A DNA stretch of 64,000 bases from CAZPUI01 sp964415525 (lineage in GTDB: Bacteria > Acidobacteriota > Holophagae > Holophagales > Holophagaceae). The notes beneath the pieces are model-generated. The model was not told the origin of the DNA. It saw only the letters and a list, made by a program, of their open reading frames with translations, and did no database searches. Positions 48,262-55,806 of the stretch are shown in pieces (position 1 is the stretch's first letter; every line of letters begins with the position of its first letter). The translations under genes and the position numbers were made by a program. The stretch is from NCBI GenBank assembly GCA_964415525.1, contig CAYQAS010000001.1, forward strand, positions 15,768 to 79,767, written 5' to 3'.

Positions 48262-49091
48262 TGCTGGATCTTCTGCTCGCCGCCGCGCTTGCGCACGGCT
48301 CTGGCCCGGTCGAGATTGTCCTGCCCGAGGCCGCTGCCAGCGCCAACCGGCCCCTAACGCCCCAGGAGCAGATGCTCCGCACGGCCCAGGAGTTGCGCTA
48401 TGCCCAGCGCTGGTTTGAATCCGCCGCGGTCTACCGGCAATTTCTAGCGACCTTCCCGACCTCCGACCGGGTGCCCACGGCGCGCTTCTATCTGGCCACG
48501 GTCCTCGAACGCGACCAACGTTGGGACGAGGCGGCGGCTGGCTACACGGACTTCCTCGACCGCCATCCCGATCAGCGAAGTCTGGGCAAAGAAGCCCGGC
48601 TTGGCCGCATCCGCTGCTGGGGCATCCGCCAGAATCAGGCGCCTGCCGCCACGCCGGGGCTGGTGGCCGCCCTCCAGGATTCCGAACCCGAAGTCCGCAT
48701 CCAGGCGGGGCTCGAACTCTCCCGCACCATGGACAAGCGCGCCATCCCGGTCCTCAACGAGGGGCTCGGCGTCGGATCCTTCGCCGACCGCTGCACCATG
48801 GCCCTCATCTCCCTCGGCCAGAAGCCCGCGCCCCCCGCTCAGAAGGATCAGTCCCGCTTTCTCGTAGTGCGCATCCTCGAAAAGGGGAAGCAGAATCCCG
48901 TGGAGATCCGCCTCTCGGTGTTCTTCGTTCGGGCTCTCGGCAATTACCTCTCCGACGAGCAGCTGAAGCAGGTGCGCAAGCAGGGGCTCGATGTGGAGAA
49001 CCTCGGCGATCAGCTCCAGAAGCTGCCCAAGGGCTCCACCCTCTTCTCCGTAACCGATAAGACCAGCAGCGTCACCGTGACCGTCGAGTAG
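48258..49091 (+). CDS. exported TPR/HEAT-like repeat protein, last gene of the sigma operon
   Basis: A 277-residue protein with a short hydrophobic N-terminus (Met-Leu-Asp-Leu-Leu-Leu-Ala-Ala-Ala) that could be a signal peptide. A YbgF/BamD-like TPR region follows ('RTAQELRYAQRWFESAAVYRQFLATFPTSDRVPTARFYLATVLERDQRWDEAAAGY'), then a HEAT-like repeat ('DSEPEVRIQAGLELSRTMDKRAIPVLNEGL'), and a C-terminal domain ending in Thr/Val-rich 'SVTDKTSSVTVTVE'. The start is GTG 48258 or ATG 48261 (the stop of the previous gene overlaps both); GGAGG lies 6 bases before the GTG. It probably works with the anti-sigma or lipoprotein at the envelope. Confidence 0.7.
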   Translation: MMLDLLLAAALAHGSGPVEIVLPEAAASANRPLTPQEQMLRTAQELRYAQRWFESAAVYRQFLATFPTSDRVPTARFYLATVLERDQRWDEAAAGYTDFLDRHPDQRSLGKEARLGRIRCWGIRQNQAPAATPGLVAALQDSEPEVRIQAGLELSRTMDKRAIPVLNEGLGVGSFADRCTMALISLGQKPAPPAQKDQSRFLVVRILEKGKQNPVEIRLSVFFVRALGNYLSDEQLKQVRKQGLDVENLGDQLQKLPKGSTLFSVTDKTSSVTVTVE

Positions 49092-49111
49092 GTCCGCGTT
49101 CGAACTTGAAC

Positions 49112-49144
49112 GAGAAGCCCGGTCCCATCTGGACCGGGCTTCTC
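49112..49144. terminator. strong 14-bp hairpin between convergent genes
   Basis: A perfect stem GAGAAGCCCGGTCC/GGACCGGGCTTCTC (49112-49125 with 49131-49144) has a 5-base loop, 20 bases past the sigma operon and 16 bases past the convergent lipoprotein gene. T tracts are short on both strands, but position and stability support a bidirectional terminator. Confidence 0.75.
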
Positions 49145-49160
49145 CGTGAAAGGCGAACGA

Positions 49161-50774
49161 CTACTTCCAGCGCTCCGCCGAGAGGATGACGCCAGAGGCA
49201 TTCTGTCCGCCCACCGCCAGCACCGAGCCATCCGCCAGAAGCGTCAGGGTGTGATTCCCCCGAGGCTGCGCCAAGACGGCGGCGGTGATGCGCGCCGCCT
49301 TGCTCAGGTCCGCCGGAAGGTCCAGCAGGTCGCAGGTGGCCAGTCCCGTGCCGCCCGCCACCAGTACCAGCCCATCGGCGAGCACAGTCCCGGCGGTGCC
49401 GGAACGGGGCGCGGAAAGGGCCGGACCCGCCTTCCAGACATTGGTGGCAGCGGCGAAGACCTCCGAAGTGGCCGAAGAAGCACCTGCTCGCAGCCCGCCC
49501 AGCGCCACGACACGACCGTCTTTGAGCGTCAGCAGCACCGGTTCGGCCCGCTCCTCCAGCATCGCGGCGCGTTCGGTGCTTCCGGAGGCGGTCAGGCGCT
49601 CCACTCGGGAGGTGGCGCCGGAGAACACGTAGCCGCCCGCCAGCATCAGCGAACCATCCTGCATCAGGGTGCTGCCCGCCAGCCGCCGGGGCACGGCCAT
49701 ACTGCTGATGATTCGGAAGGCCCCTTCGCCCGACACCAGGCGCTCGACGCTGGTCACCAGCCCGAAGCCGTTGGAGCCTCCGCCCACCGCCACGCTGCCG
49801 TCTCCCAGCAGGGCGGCACTGCATTCCATGCGGGCGGTCGCGAGCAGCGGCCCATTCGTGGAGAGGCTCGTGGGGGACCAGAACTCGGTGCTGTTGAGTG
49901 CGCCACCATATCCGGAACCGCCAATCACGAGGACCTGACCGCTGGGAAGCAGCGCCGCACTGTGGCTGGTCCGAGCCTGGAGCAGGGCCGGGCCCTCGGT
50001 CCAGCTGTTGGTGCTCGGACTGTAGATTTCCACCCGGTTGGTGGGGCCACCGACCGTCGTCCCACCGAGCACCGCCACCCGGCCATCAGCCAACCGCACC
50101 GCCGCGTGGCCCACGCGACCCAGTTGCAGACTGCCCGCGGACGACCAGCGCCGGTCGGTGACCGAGGTGTTCACCAGCACGTTGAACGTCTTGCTCAGGG
50201 CCTCCGGGGCCACGGCTCCCTGTACCGTCACTTGGTAGGCGCCGGAATCCGCCACCGCAGCGTTCTTAATCTCGAACGTGGGGCCGTCGACCCCCGGCAA
50301 CACCGTGCCGTTGCGGGTCCAGCGGTAGATGAGGGGCCCCGTGCCGGAGGCATCGACCTCCATCCGCAGCGTGCTCCCGGCCGTGACCGTGCGGTCCTCC
50401 GGCTGGGCGAAGAACTGTGGTGCGCCGGTGGTGCCGGGCTTGAGGACGAGGGTGGCCTCGGCGGTGGCGCTGCCGATGGCATTGGTGGCGATCACGCGGT
50501 ACAGGCCCGCATCGGCGTCCTGAGTCTGAGTCAGCGCCAGGGTGCCATCCGTTCCACCCGTCAGGGACTGTCCATTCCGACTCCAGGCGAAAGTCACGGG
50601 CTGGGTCCCCGTGGTGACGGCCCGGAAGCTCACGCGGTTGGGGATACGCACCGTGGCATCGGCGGGGCGTTCCGTAAAGCTAGGCGCCGTGGGCGTTTGC
50701 GGTCGCACGCTGTCGCCGCCTCCTCCGCATCCCACCAGCAGCACCGGAATCAGAAGCCACAACAACCTGCTCAC
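49161..50774 (-). CDS. lipoprotein with two Ig-like domains and a Kelch-type propeller
   Basis: A 537-residue surface or periplasmic lipoprotein. Signal ends at Leu-Leu-Val-Gly-Cys (Cys near 16) followed by Gly-Gly-Gly-Gly-Asp. Two Ig-like domains span about 28-110 and 115-200 ('VTFAWSRNGQSLTGG', 'DADAGLYRVIATNAIGS'; 'IYRWTRNGTVLPGV', 'DSGAYQVTV'). Six Kelch-like blades then follow ('GHAAVRLADGRVAVLGG', 'SHSAALLPSGQVLVIGG', 'TLTLLADGSVLAVGGQ'). Such proteins bind glycans or proteins outside the cell. A GTG start with AGAGGTGA upstream is used. The gene is monocistronic and divergent from the yhcH-type gene. Confidence 0.85.
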   Translation of the reverse strand: MSRLLWLLIPVLLVGCGGGGDSVRPQTPTAPSFTERPADATVRIPNRVSFRAVTTGTQPVTFAWSRNGQSLTGGTDGTLALTQTQDADAGLYRVIATNAIGSATAEATLVLKPGTTGAPQFFAQPEDRTVTAGSTLRMEVDASGTGPLIYRWTRNGTVLPGVDGPTFEIKNAAVADSGAYQVTVQGAVAPEALSKTFNVLVNTSVTDRRWSSAGSLQLGRVGHAAVRLADGRVAVLGGTTVGGPTNRVEIYSPSTNSWTEGPALLQARTSHSAALLPSGQVLVIGGSGYGGALNSTEFWSPTSLSTNGPLLATARMECSAALLGDGSVAVGGGSNGFGLVTSVERLVSGEGAFRIISSMAVPRRLAGSTLMQDGSLMLAGGYVFSGATSRVERLTASGSTERAAMLEERAEPVLLTLKDGRVVALGGLRAGASSATSEVFAAATNVWKAGPALSAPRSGTAGTVLADGLVLVAGGTGLATCDLLDLPADLSKAARITAAVLAQPRGNHTLTLLADGSVLAVGGQNASGVILSAERWK

Positions 50775-50937
50775 AACTCACCTCTGAAAAAGTCGATCAG
50801 GGTTGAAGGTTCCATCATCACGCATCTCGAGCGTGGGAACGCAGGGAGAACCGTGAGGCGCCGGGAAACCGAATACCACAGCGGATGTGGCAGGATGGCC
50901 AGGACCGGAAAGCTGCGATTCAAGCCAGGGAGCGCCC

Positions 50938-51390
50938 ATGATCTTCGACACCCTCGACCGCCTGGACCGATACCGAGCCGTGCACCCCGCCTTTCCCGAA
51001 GCCTTTGCCCAGGTGAAGCGCTTCGTGGCGGCGCTTCCGATGCCTGGACGCACAACGCTGAACGAAGCGGGGCTCACCGCCATCCTGTCGGACTACGCCC
51101 CGAGGCCGCTGGAAGCCTGCTGCCACGAGGCGCACCGGTGCTTCATCGACATCCAGCTGGTGCTCGACGGCTGTGAGTTCATCGGTTGCACGCCCCTGGA
51201 GGATGCGGTCGGTCCCACGCCCTACGACGTCGAGGGCGACATCACCTTCTTCACCCGCGCCCCTGCGGGCGGCGTCGTGATGCGGCCTGGCGTCTTCGCC
51301 ATCTTCTTTCCCGAGGACGCCCACCAGCCGGGCGTGGCCCACGGCGGCTGCACGCAGGTCCGCAAGCTCGTCTTCAAAGTCCCGGTATAA
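50938..51390 (+). CDS. YhcH/YjgK/YiaL family protein
   Basis: A 150-residue cupin-like protein. Family features are 'MIFDTLDRLDRYRAVHPAF' at the N-terminus, a Glu-x-His segment ('CHEAHRCFIDIQLVLDG'), a Glu/Phe/Ile strand ('CEFIGCTPLEDA'), 'PGVFAIFFPEDAHQPGVAH' with metal-ligand His residues, and the final 'VRKLVFKVPV'. Family members (YhcH, TabA, EbgC) are linked to sialic acid and sugar metabolism or biofilm; no sugar operon is adjacent here. The ATG at 50938 follows AGGGAG by 6 bases and matches the family N-terminus. It is followed after 42 bases by the exporter gene. Confidence 0.9.
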   Translation: MIFDTLDRLDRYRAVHPAFPEAFAQVKRFVAALPMPGRTTLNEAGLTAILSDYAPRPLEACCHEAHRCFIDIQLVLDGCEFIGCTPLEDAVGPTPYDVEGDITFFTRAPAGGVVMRPGVFAIFFPEDAHQPGVAHGGCTQVRKLVFKVPV

Positions 51391-51432
51391 GCCCAGCGGG
51401 CGAGGCCGTACCCTGGAGGATCTGGGAGCCCC

Positions 51433-53253
51433 ATGTCCTACCTCCAGCGATTCTTCCGCGAGCACCTGAAACCCTACCTCTGGCCCATCCTGGCCGGCGC
51501 GCTGCTGCTGCAACTGGGGGCCATGTGCCACGCCCTCACCACCGCCACGCTCAAATTCGTCTTCGATGACAACTTCGGTCTGGCCAAGGCAGCGGGCGAT
51601 GCCGCCTCCTCCGGCGCCTTCGCCACCCTTGACCACGTGAAGATCTCGCTGATGGGGATGCTGCCCCAGGCCAGCGCCCTCCGCTCGGCCACCTACTTCG
51701 TACCGACCCTGCTGGTGGTGCTGTTCTTCCTCAAGGGCGTCTTCACCTTCAGCGGCGCCATGTTGATGGTGAAAAGTGGCATCAAGGCCACCCAGGCCCT
51801 GCGGGAGCGCCTCTTCTCCCGGACCCTGGAGATGGAGCCCAGCTTCTTCCACCGCCATCCCGTGGGGGAGCTGCTCCAGCGCTGCATCAACGACGTCGCC
51901 CAGGTCCAGGGCATCGCCTCCAACCAGCTGGCGGAGGCCGTCAAAGAGATCGCCATCGCGCTATCGATGTTCGTCGCCGTGATGTGGATCGACTGGAAGC
52001 TCACCTGCACGGTCTTCCTCGCGGTCCCTCTCGTGCTGTTCCCGCTTCAGAAACTCAGCAAGCGCATCCGCAGTGTCAACCACCGGAACATGGCGGCCAG
52101 CGCGAGCCTGCTGCAGCGCCTCAAGGAGGTGTTCACCAACATCCGCGTGGTGCTGGGGTTCAGCCGCGAACGCTACGAAGTGGAGCGCTTCCACCACCAG
52201 CAGCACGACCTCTATCGCCTGGGCATGAAGGCCGCCCGGGCCAGTGCCTTGACCCACCCCATCATGGAGATGGTCGGCGGCCTGCTCATCGCCGCCATCA
52301 TCGTGCTCGTCTCCCCGAAGATTCAGAGCAAGGCGCTGAAGCCCGGCGAGTTCATGGCCTACCTGCTGGCCCTCTACGCCTTCTACGACCCGATCCGGCG
52401 CCTCACCAAGCTCAACAACGAAGTGCAGGCGGCCCGCGCCAGCCTGGACCGCATCTACGGCCTCATCGACCGCGAGCCGGAGATGAAGATCAGTGCGACG
52501 CCGAAGCCTGTGCCCGTGCTGCCGGAGACGCTGCGGCTGGAGCGGGTCCACTTCAGCTACGACGGCAAACACCCGGTCCTGCGGGGCATCGACCTGGAGG
52601 TCAAACGAGGCGAGACCGTGGCCCTCGTGGGAGGCAGCGGCGGCGGCAAGACAACGCTGGTGAACCTCGTGCCGCGCTTCTTCGATCCCACGGAAGGCCG
52701 CCTGACCGTCGACGGCATCGACCTGCGGGATGTGGATCCCCGCGAGCTGCGCACGCGCATCGGCATCGTCACCCAGGAGACGCTGCTCTTCATGGACTCC
52801 ATCCACGACAACATCGCCTACGGCAAGGAAGCGGGTCGGGAGGCGGTGATCGCGGCGGCGAAAAAGGCCCACGCCCACGACTTCATCAGCGCCCTGCCCA
52901 AGGGCTATGACACGCCGCTCGCAGAGGCCGGCAACAGCGTCAGCGGCGGCCAGCGCCAGCGCCTCGCCATCGCCCGCGCCCTGCTGCAGGACCCGCCGAT
53001 CCTCATCCTGGACGAGGCCACCAGCGCCCTGGACACCGAGAGCGAACGCGCCGTGCAGGAGGCCCTCGAAACCCTGATGCAGGACCGCACCACCCTCGTC
53101 ATCGCCCACCGCCTGAGCACCATCCAGCGCGCCACCCGCATTTGCGTCCTCAAGCACGGCCAGGTCGTCGAGATGGGCCGCCATGACGAACTGCTGGCCC
53201 AGGGCGGCGAATACGCACGGCTGCATGCCATGCAGTTCCGGGAAGGGAACTGA
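51433..53253 (+). CDS. msbA: MsbA-type ABC exporter, fused permease and ATPase
   Basis: A 606-residue half-transporter that flips lipid or lipid-linked substrates, probably lipid A core, across the inner membrane as a homodimer. Six TM helices fill about residues 15-340. The ATPase domain has 'LVGGSGGGKTTLVNL' (Walker A) near 398, the Q-loop 'GIVTQETLLF', the signature 'NSVSGGQRQRLAIARALL' and 'ILILDEATSALD' (Walker B), then the H-loop 'IAHRLSTI'. Length matches MsbA (about 580-600). A GGGAG site precedes the ATG. The symbol is by family resemblance; a drug or other lipid exporter of the same family is possible. A long inverted repeat follows directly. Confidence 0.85.
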   Translation: MSYLQRFFREHLKPYLWPILAGALLLQLGAMCHALTTATLKFVFDDNFGLAKAAGDAASSGAFATLDHVKISLMGMLPQASALRSATYFVPTLLVVLFFLKGVFTFSGAMLMVKSGIKATQALRERLFSRTLEMEPSFFHRHPVGELLQRCINDVAQVQGIASNQLAEAVKEIAIALSMFVAVMWIDWKLTCTVFLAVPLVLFPLQKLSKRIRSVNHRNMAASASLLQRLKEVFTNIRVVLGFSRERYEVERFHHQQHDLYRLGMKAARASALTHPIMEMVGGLLIAAIIVLVSPKIQSKALKPGEFMAYLLALYAFYDPIRRLTKLNNEVQAARASLDRIYGLIDREPEMKISATPKPVPVLPETLRLERVHFSYDGKHPVLRGIDLEVKRGETVALVGGSGGGKTTLVNLVPRFFDPTEGRLTVDGIDLRDVDPRELRTRIGIVTQETLLFMDSIHDNIAYGKEAGREAVIAAAKKAHAHDFISALPKGYDTPLAEAGNSVSGGQRQRLAIARALLQDPPILILDEATSALDTESERAVQEALETLMQDRTTLVIAHRLSTIQRATRICVLKHGQVVEMGRHDELLAQGGEYARLHAMQFREGN

Positions 53254-53267
53254 AGGTGACCGAAAAG

Positions 53268-53487
53268 ATGGGCCACGAAGGGCCACTAAGGACCACGAAG
53301 ATGCCCTGCGGGCACAGGAAAGAAGCAACTCCAGCGCACTCGGGGCGGGACGAAGTAGGAAGTGTTTCAGGCATTTGCCGCGCCTCCCGCAGCCTGCCAG
53401 CAGCATCGCCAAGAATCCCTGTCCGGGATCGAATTCATCCCTCCCAAACCTCATTTTTGTGGCCCTTAGTGGCCCTTCGTGGCTCAT
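53268..53487. repeat. 220-base inverted repeat with CCACGAAGGGCCACTAAGG arms
   Basis: The left arm 53268-53303 and right arm 53451-53487 are complementary over about 36 bases with few mismatches, including a perfect 19-bp run CCACGAAGGGCCACTAAGG (53273-53291 with its complement near 53463-53481). Each arm is a tandem of the word GGCCACNAAG. The loop is about 147 bases without an open frame of note. The right arm ends 22 bases before the queA start, so the element fills the msbA-queA gap. Confidence 0.8.
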
Positions 53488-53509
53488 CCTTTCTCGTCGC
53501 CGGTGCCGC

Positions 53510-54571
53510 ATGAAGCGCTCGCTCTTCCATTTCGACCTGCCGGAAGAACTCATCGCGCAACATCCGGCGGAGCGCCGGGACGGGGCGCGGCTGCTGGTGG
53601 TGGACGCGGCAGCGGGGACGCTCTCGCATCACACCATCGCGGACCTGCCGACCTTCGTGGCGCCGGGGACGCTGTGCGTGCCCAATGACGTGAAGGTGCG
53701 CCATGCGCGGCTCTTCCTGCGGCGCGCGGGGGGCGGCGAGGGCGAGGCACTGCTGCTGCGTGCCTTTGCGGATGGCAGCTTCGAAGCCATGGTGCGGCCC
53801 GGGGCGCGACTGAAACCCGGTAAGTGCGCGACGGTCGTGGATCCCGGGACCGGTGCAGCCGTGGCAGAGCTGCTCATCGAGGACACCCTGGACGAAGGCC
53901 TGCGCAAGGTCCGCGTGCACCGCAACGGTGCGAGCCTCGACTGGGACGCCGTGGACGCCATCGGCCGCCTCCCCCTGCCGCCCTACATCCACCACGTGGC
54001 GGAAGGCGAGGATGAGGATCGCTACCAGACCACCTTCCACGCCGCGGAGGGCGAGGCGGTGGCGGCTCCCACGGCGGGGTTGCACTTCACGCCGGAGCTG
54101 ATTGGACAGCTGCTGGCCAAGGGCTGCGACTGGTCGCCGGTGCGGCTCCACGTGGGCCTTGGCACCTTCCGCCCCATGACGGCGGAGGACACGGACGACC
54201 ACGTGATGCACGAGGAGCGCTTCGAACTGCCGGAGGCCGTCGCAATGGCGCTGGAGCAGGTCTTCCGCGACCGCAGCCGCCGTGTCCTCGGCATCGGAAC
54301 CACGAGCCTGCGCACCCTCGAAGCCGCCTGGGACGGCGAACGCCTCCAACGCTCCGGTGCCACCCGCATCTTCATCAACCCCGGCTATCGGCTGCGCACC
54401 GTGGATGACCTGCTCACCAACTTCCACCTACCGGAGAGCACGCTCTTCATGCTGGTGTGCGCGCTATTGGGCATGGACCTCGCGCGTCACGCCTATGCGG
54501 AAGCCATCCGCGAGGGCTATCGGTTCTTCAGCTACGGCGACGCCATGCTTCTGCGCGGGGTGCGCACCTGA
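53510..54571 (+). CDS. queA: S-adenosylmethionine:tRNA ribosyltransferase-isomerase
   Basis: Moves the ribosyl group of SAM onto 7-aminomethyl-deazaguanine in tRNA to make epoxyqueuosine. The 353-residue length is typical. Family motifs: 'FHFDLPEELIAQHPAERRDGARLLV' at the N-terminus, 'CVPNDVKVRHARL' (family NDTRVIPARL), 'RYQTTFHAAEGEAVAAPTAGLHFTPEL' with the hallmark GS/EGxVAAPTAGLHF, 'HVGLGTFRPM', 'RRVLGIGTTSLRTLE' and 'DDLLTNFHLPESTLFMLVCALLG'. Thr-Arg in the NDTR motif is Val-Lys here. The ATG at 53510 follows directly on the inverted repeat. No other queuosine gene is in the window. Confidence 0.96.
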   Translation: MKRSLFHFDLPEELIAQHPAERRDGARLLVVDAAAGTLSHHTIADLPTFVAPGTLCVPNDVKVRHARLFLRRAGGGEGEALLLRAFADGSFEAMVRPGARLKPGKCATVVDPGTGAAVAELLIEDTLDEGLRKVRVHRNGASLDWDAVDAIGRLPLPPYIHHVAEGEDEDRYQTTFHAAEGEAVAAPTAGLHFTPELIGQLLAKGCDWSPVRLHVGLGTFRPMTAEDTDDHVMHEERFELPEAVAMALEQVFRDRSRRVLGIGTTSLRTLEAAWDGERLQRSGATRIFINPGYRLRTVDDLLTNFHLPESTLFMLVCALLGMDLARHAYAEAIREGYRFFSYGDAMLLRGVRT

Positions 54572-54753
54572 CGGTGGTGGCATTTCCGCATGCCCAGCCT
54601 TCGGGCATCGATCCTTGCGAGGAGCGGCAAGAACCGAATCTCGCCCCACGCGGGGCGGCCCTTCAGCTCCCCAAAGTGATGGAAGAGGGCAGCCTGGAGA
54701 TGGGGGAGCCCCCCTGAGCGGAGTACACTGAGAACCCCCTACCCGGAGCCTCC

Positions 54754-55806
54754 ATGTCTGCGACCTCCAGCCCGACCGGTGCCGTCCTGGTGGTGGATGA
54801 CGATCCAGAGGTCCTCGCGGCCTACGATCTGATGCTGTCCGCCAGCGGCCTCACGGTGCGCACGGCCCGCAATGCCCGGGAAGCCATGGCCCACGTGAAG
54901 GCGGAATCCATCCCCGTCTGCCTCGTCGACCTGCACCTCGGTGAGACGGACGGCATCCAGCTCTGCGTGGAACTTCGGGCGTGGAATCCGCTGCTGCGCT
55001 GCATCATCATCACCGCCTATCCGGCCTACGACAGCGCCGTCAGCGCCCTGAAGCTGGGCATTGCGGACTACCTTTCCAAAGCGGAGGCACCGTCCAGGAT
55101 CCTCGCCAAGGTTCAGGACGCCTTGGCGGCCCAGGCGCAGGAACAGCTCCAGGTGGAGGCTCGGGATGCGCACGGTCTCGGCGTGGTGCTCGCCTGCCAC
55201 TGCGAGGCCCGGGAACGGATCGAAGAAGGCCTGGCCGCTCACGATCCCGCCTATCAGATCCTCCCCACCGCGGAACTACCCAAGTTCGCCGCTCAGGCCG
55301 CCGCCCGGGCCATCCTCCTTTGCCACCGTTGCGCGGCCCCCCACGGCCTGCCCGGCCTACTCAAGGAGGCCACCGCCCACTTGCCGGAAGCGCGTCTGCT
55401 CGTCTTCAACTGCGACCTTTCGGACGAGGCCCAGCAGGACCTTCTCGAGCAGGGCGTCCGCGGCTTCCTGGCCCCCGGTGACGAGACGGAGCAGCTCCAG
55501 CCGGCCCTGGAGGTCGTGCTGCGAGACCACTTCTGGATCAGCCGCAGCCTGACCGCCCGCGTCCTCTCGCGGCTCCTTCCTTCCCGGGATCCCTCCTCCG
55601 CCGTGGCCCTCGAGACGCCCCTTAGCCCCAGGGAACTCGAGATCCTGCGCGCCCTCACCGAGGGCCTCTCCAACCAGGAGATCGGCGACCGCCTCTTCAT
55701 CAGCGAGAGCACCGTGAAGATCCACGTGCACCGCATCTTCCGCAAACTGGGTGTGAAGAGCCGCACCCAGGCGCTGCTGCGCACCATGGAGCTGAAGCTG
55801 GTCTAG
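54754..55806 (+). CDS. response regulator with receiver, degenerate second receiver and LuxR HTH
   Basis: A 350-residue regulator. The receiver is at about 10-125, with phospho-Asp near 59 ('PVCLVDLHLGETDG') and Lys near 109 ('DYLSKAE'). A middle region (about 140-260) has receiver-like alternation but no phospho-Asp pattern. The LuxR/GerE DNA-binding domain lies at about 283-348 ('LSPRELEILRALTEGLSNQEIGDRLFISESTVKIHVHRIFRKLGV'). It is tail-to-tail with a TPR histidine kinase and shares a CTAG as stop on both strands. The pair could be partners although not co-transcribed. CGGAGCC precedes the ATG; a TACACT hexamer 24 bases further upstream may be its -10. Confidence 0.92.
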   Translation: MSATSSPTGAVLVVDDDPEVLAAYDLMLSASGLTVRTARNAREAMAHVKAESIPVCLVDLHLGETDGIQLCVELRAWNPLLRCIIITAYPAYDSAVSALKLGIADYLSKAEAPSRILAKVQDALAAQAQEQLQVEARDAHGLGVVLACHCEARERIEEGLAAHDPAYQILPTAELPKFAAQAAARAILLCHRCAAPHGLPGLLKEATAHLPEARLLVFNCDLSDEAQQDLLEQGVRGFLAPGDETEQLQPALEVVLRDHFWISRSLTARVLSRLLPSRDPSSAVALETPLSPRELEILRALTEGLSNQEIGDRLFISESTVKIHVHRIFRKLGVKSRTQALLRTMELKLV

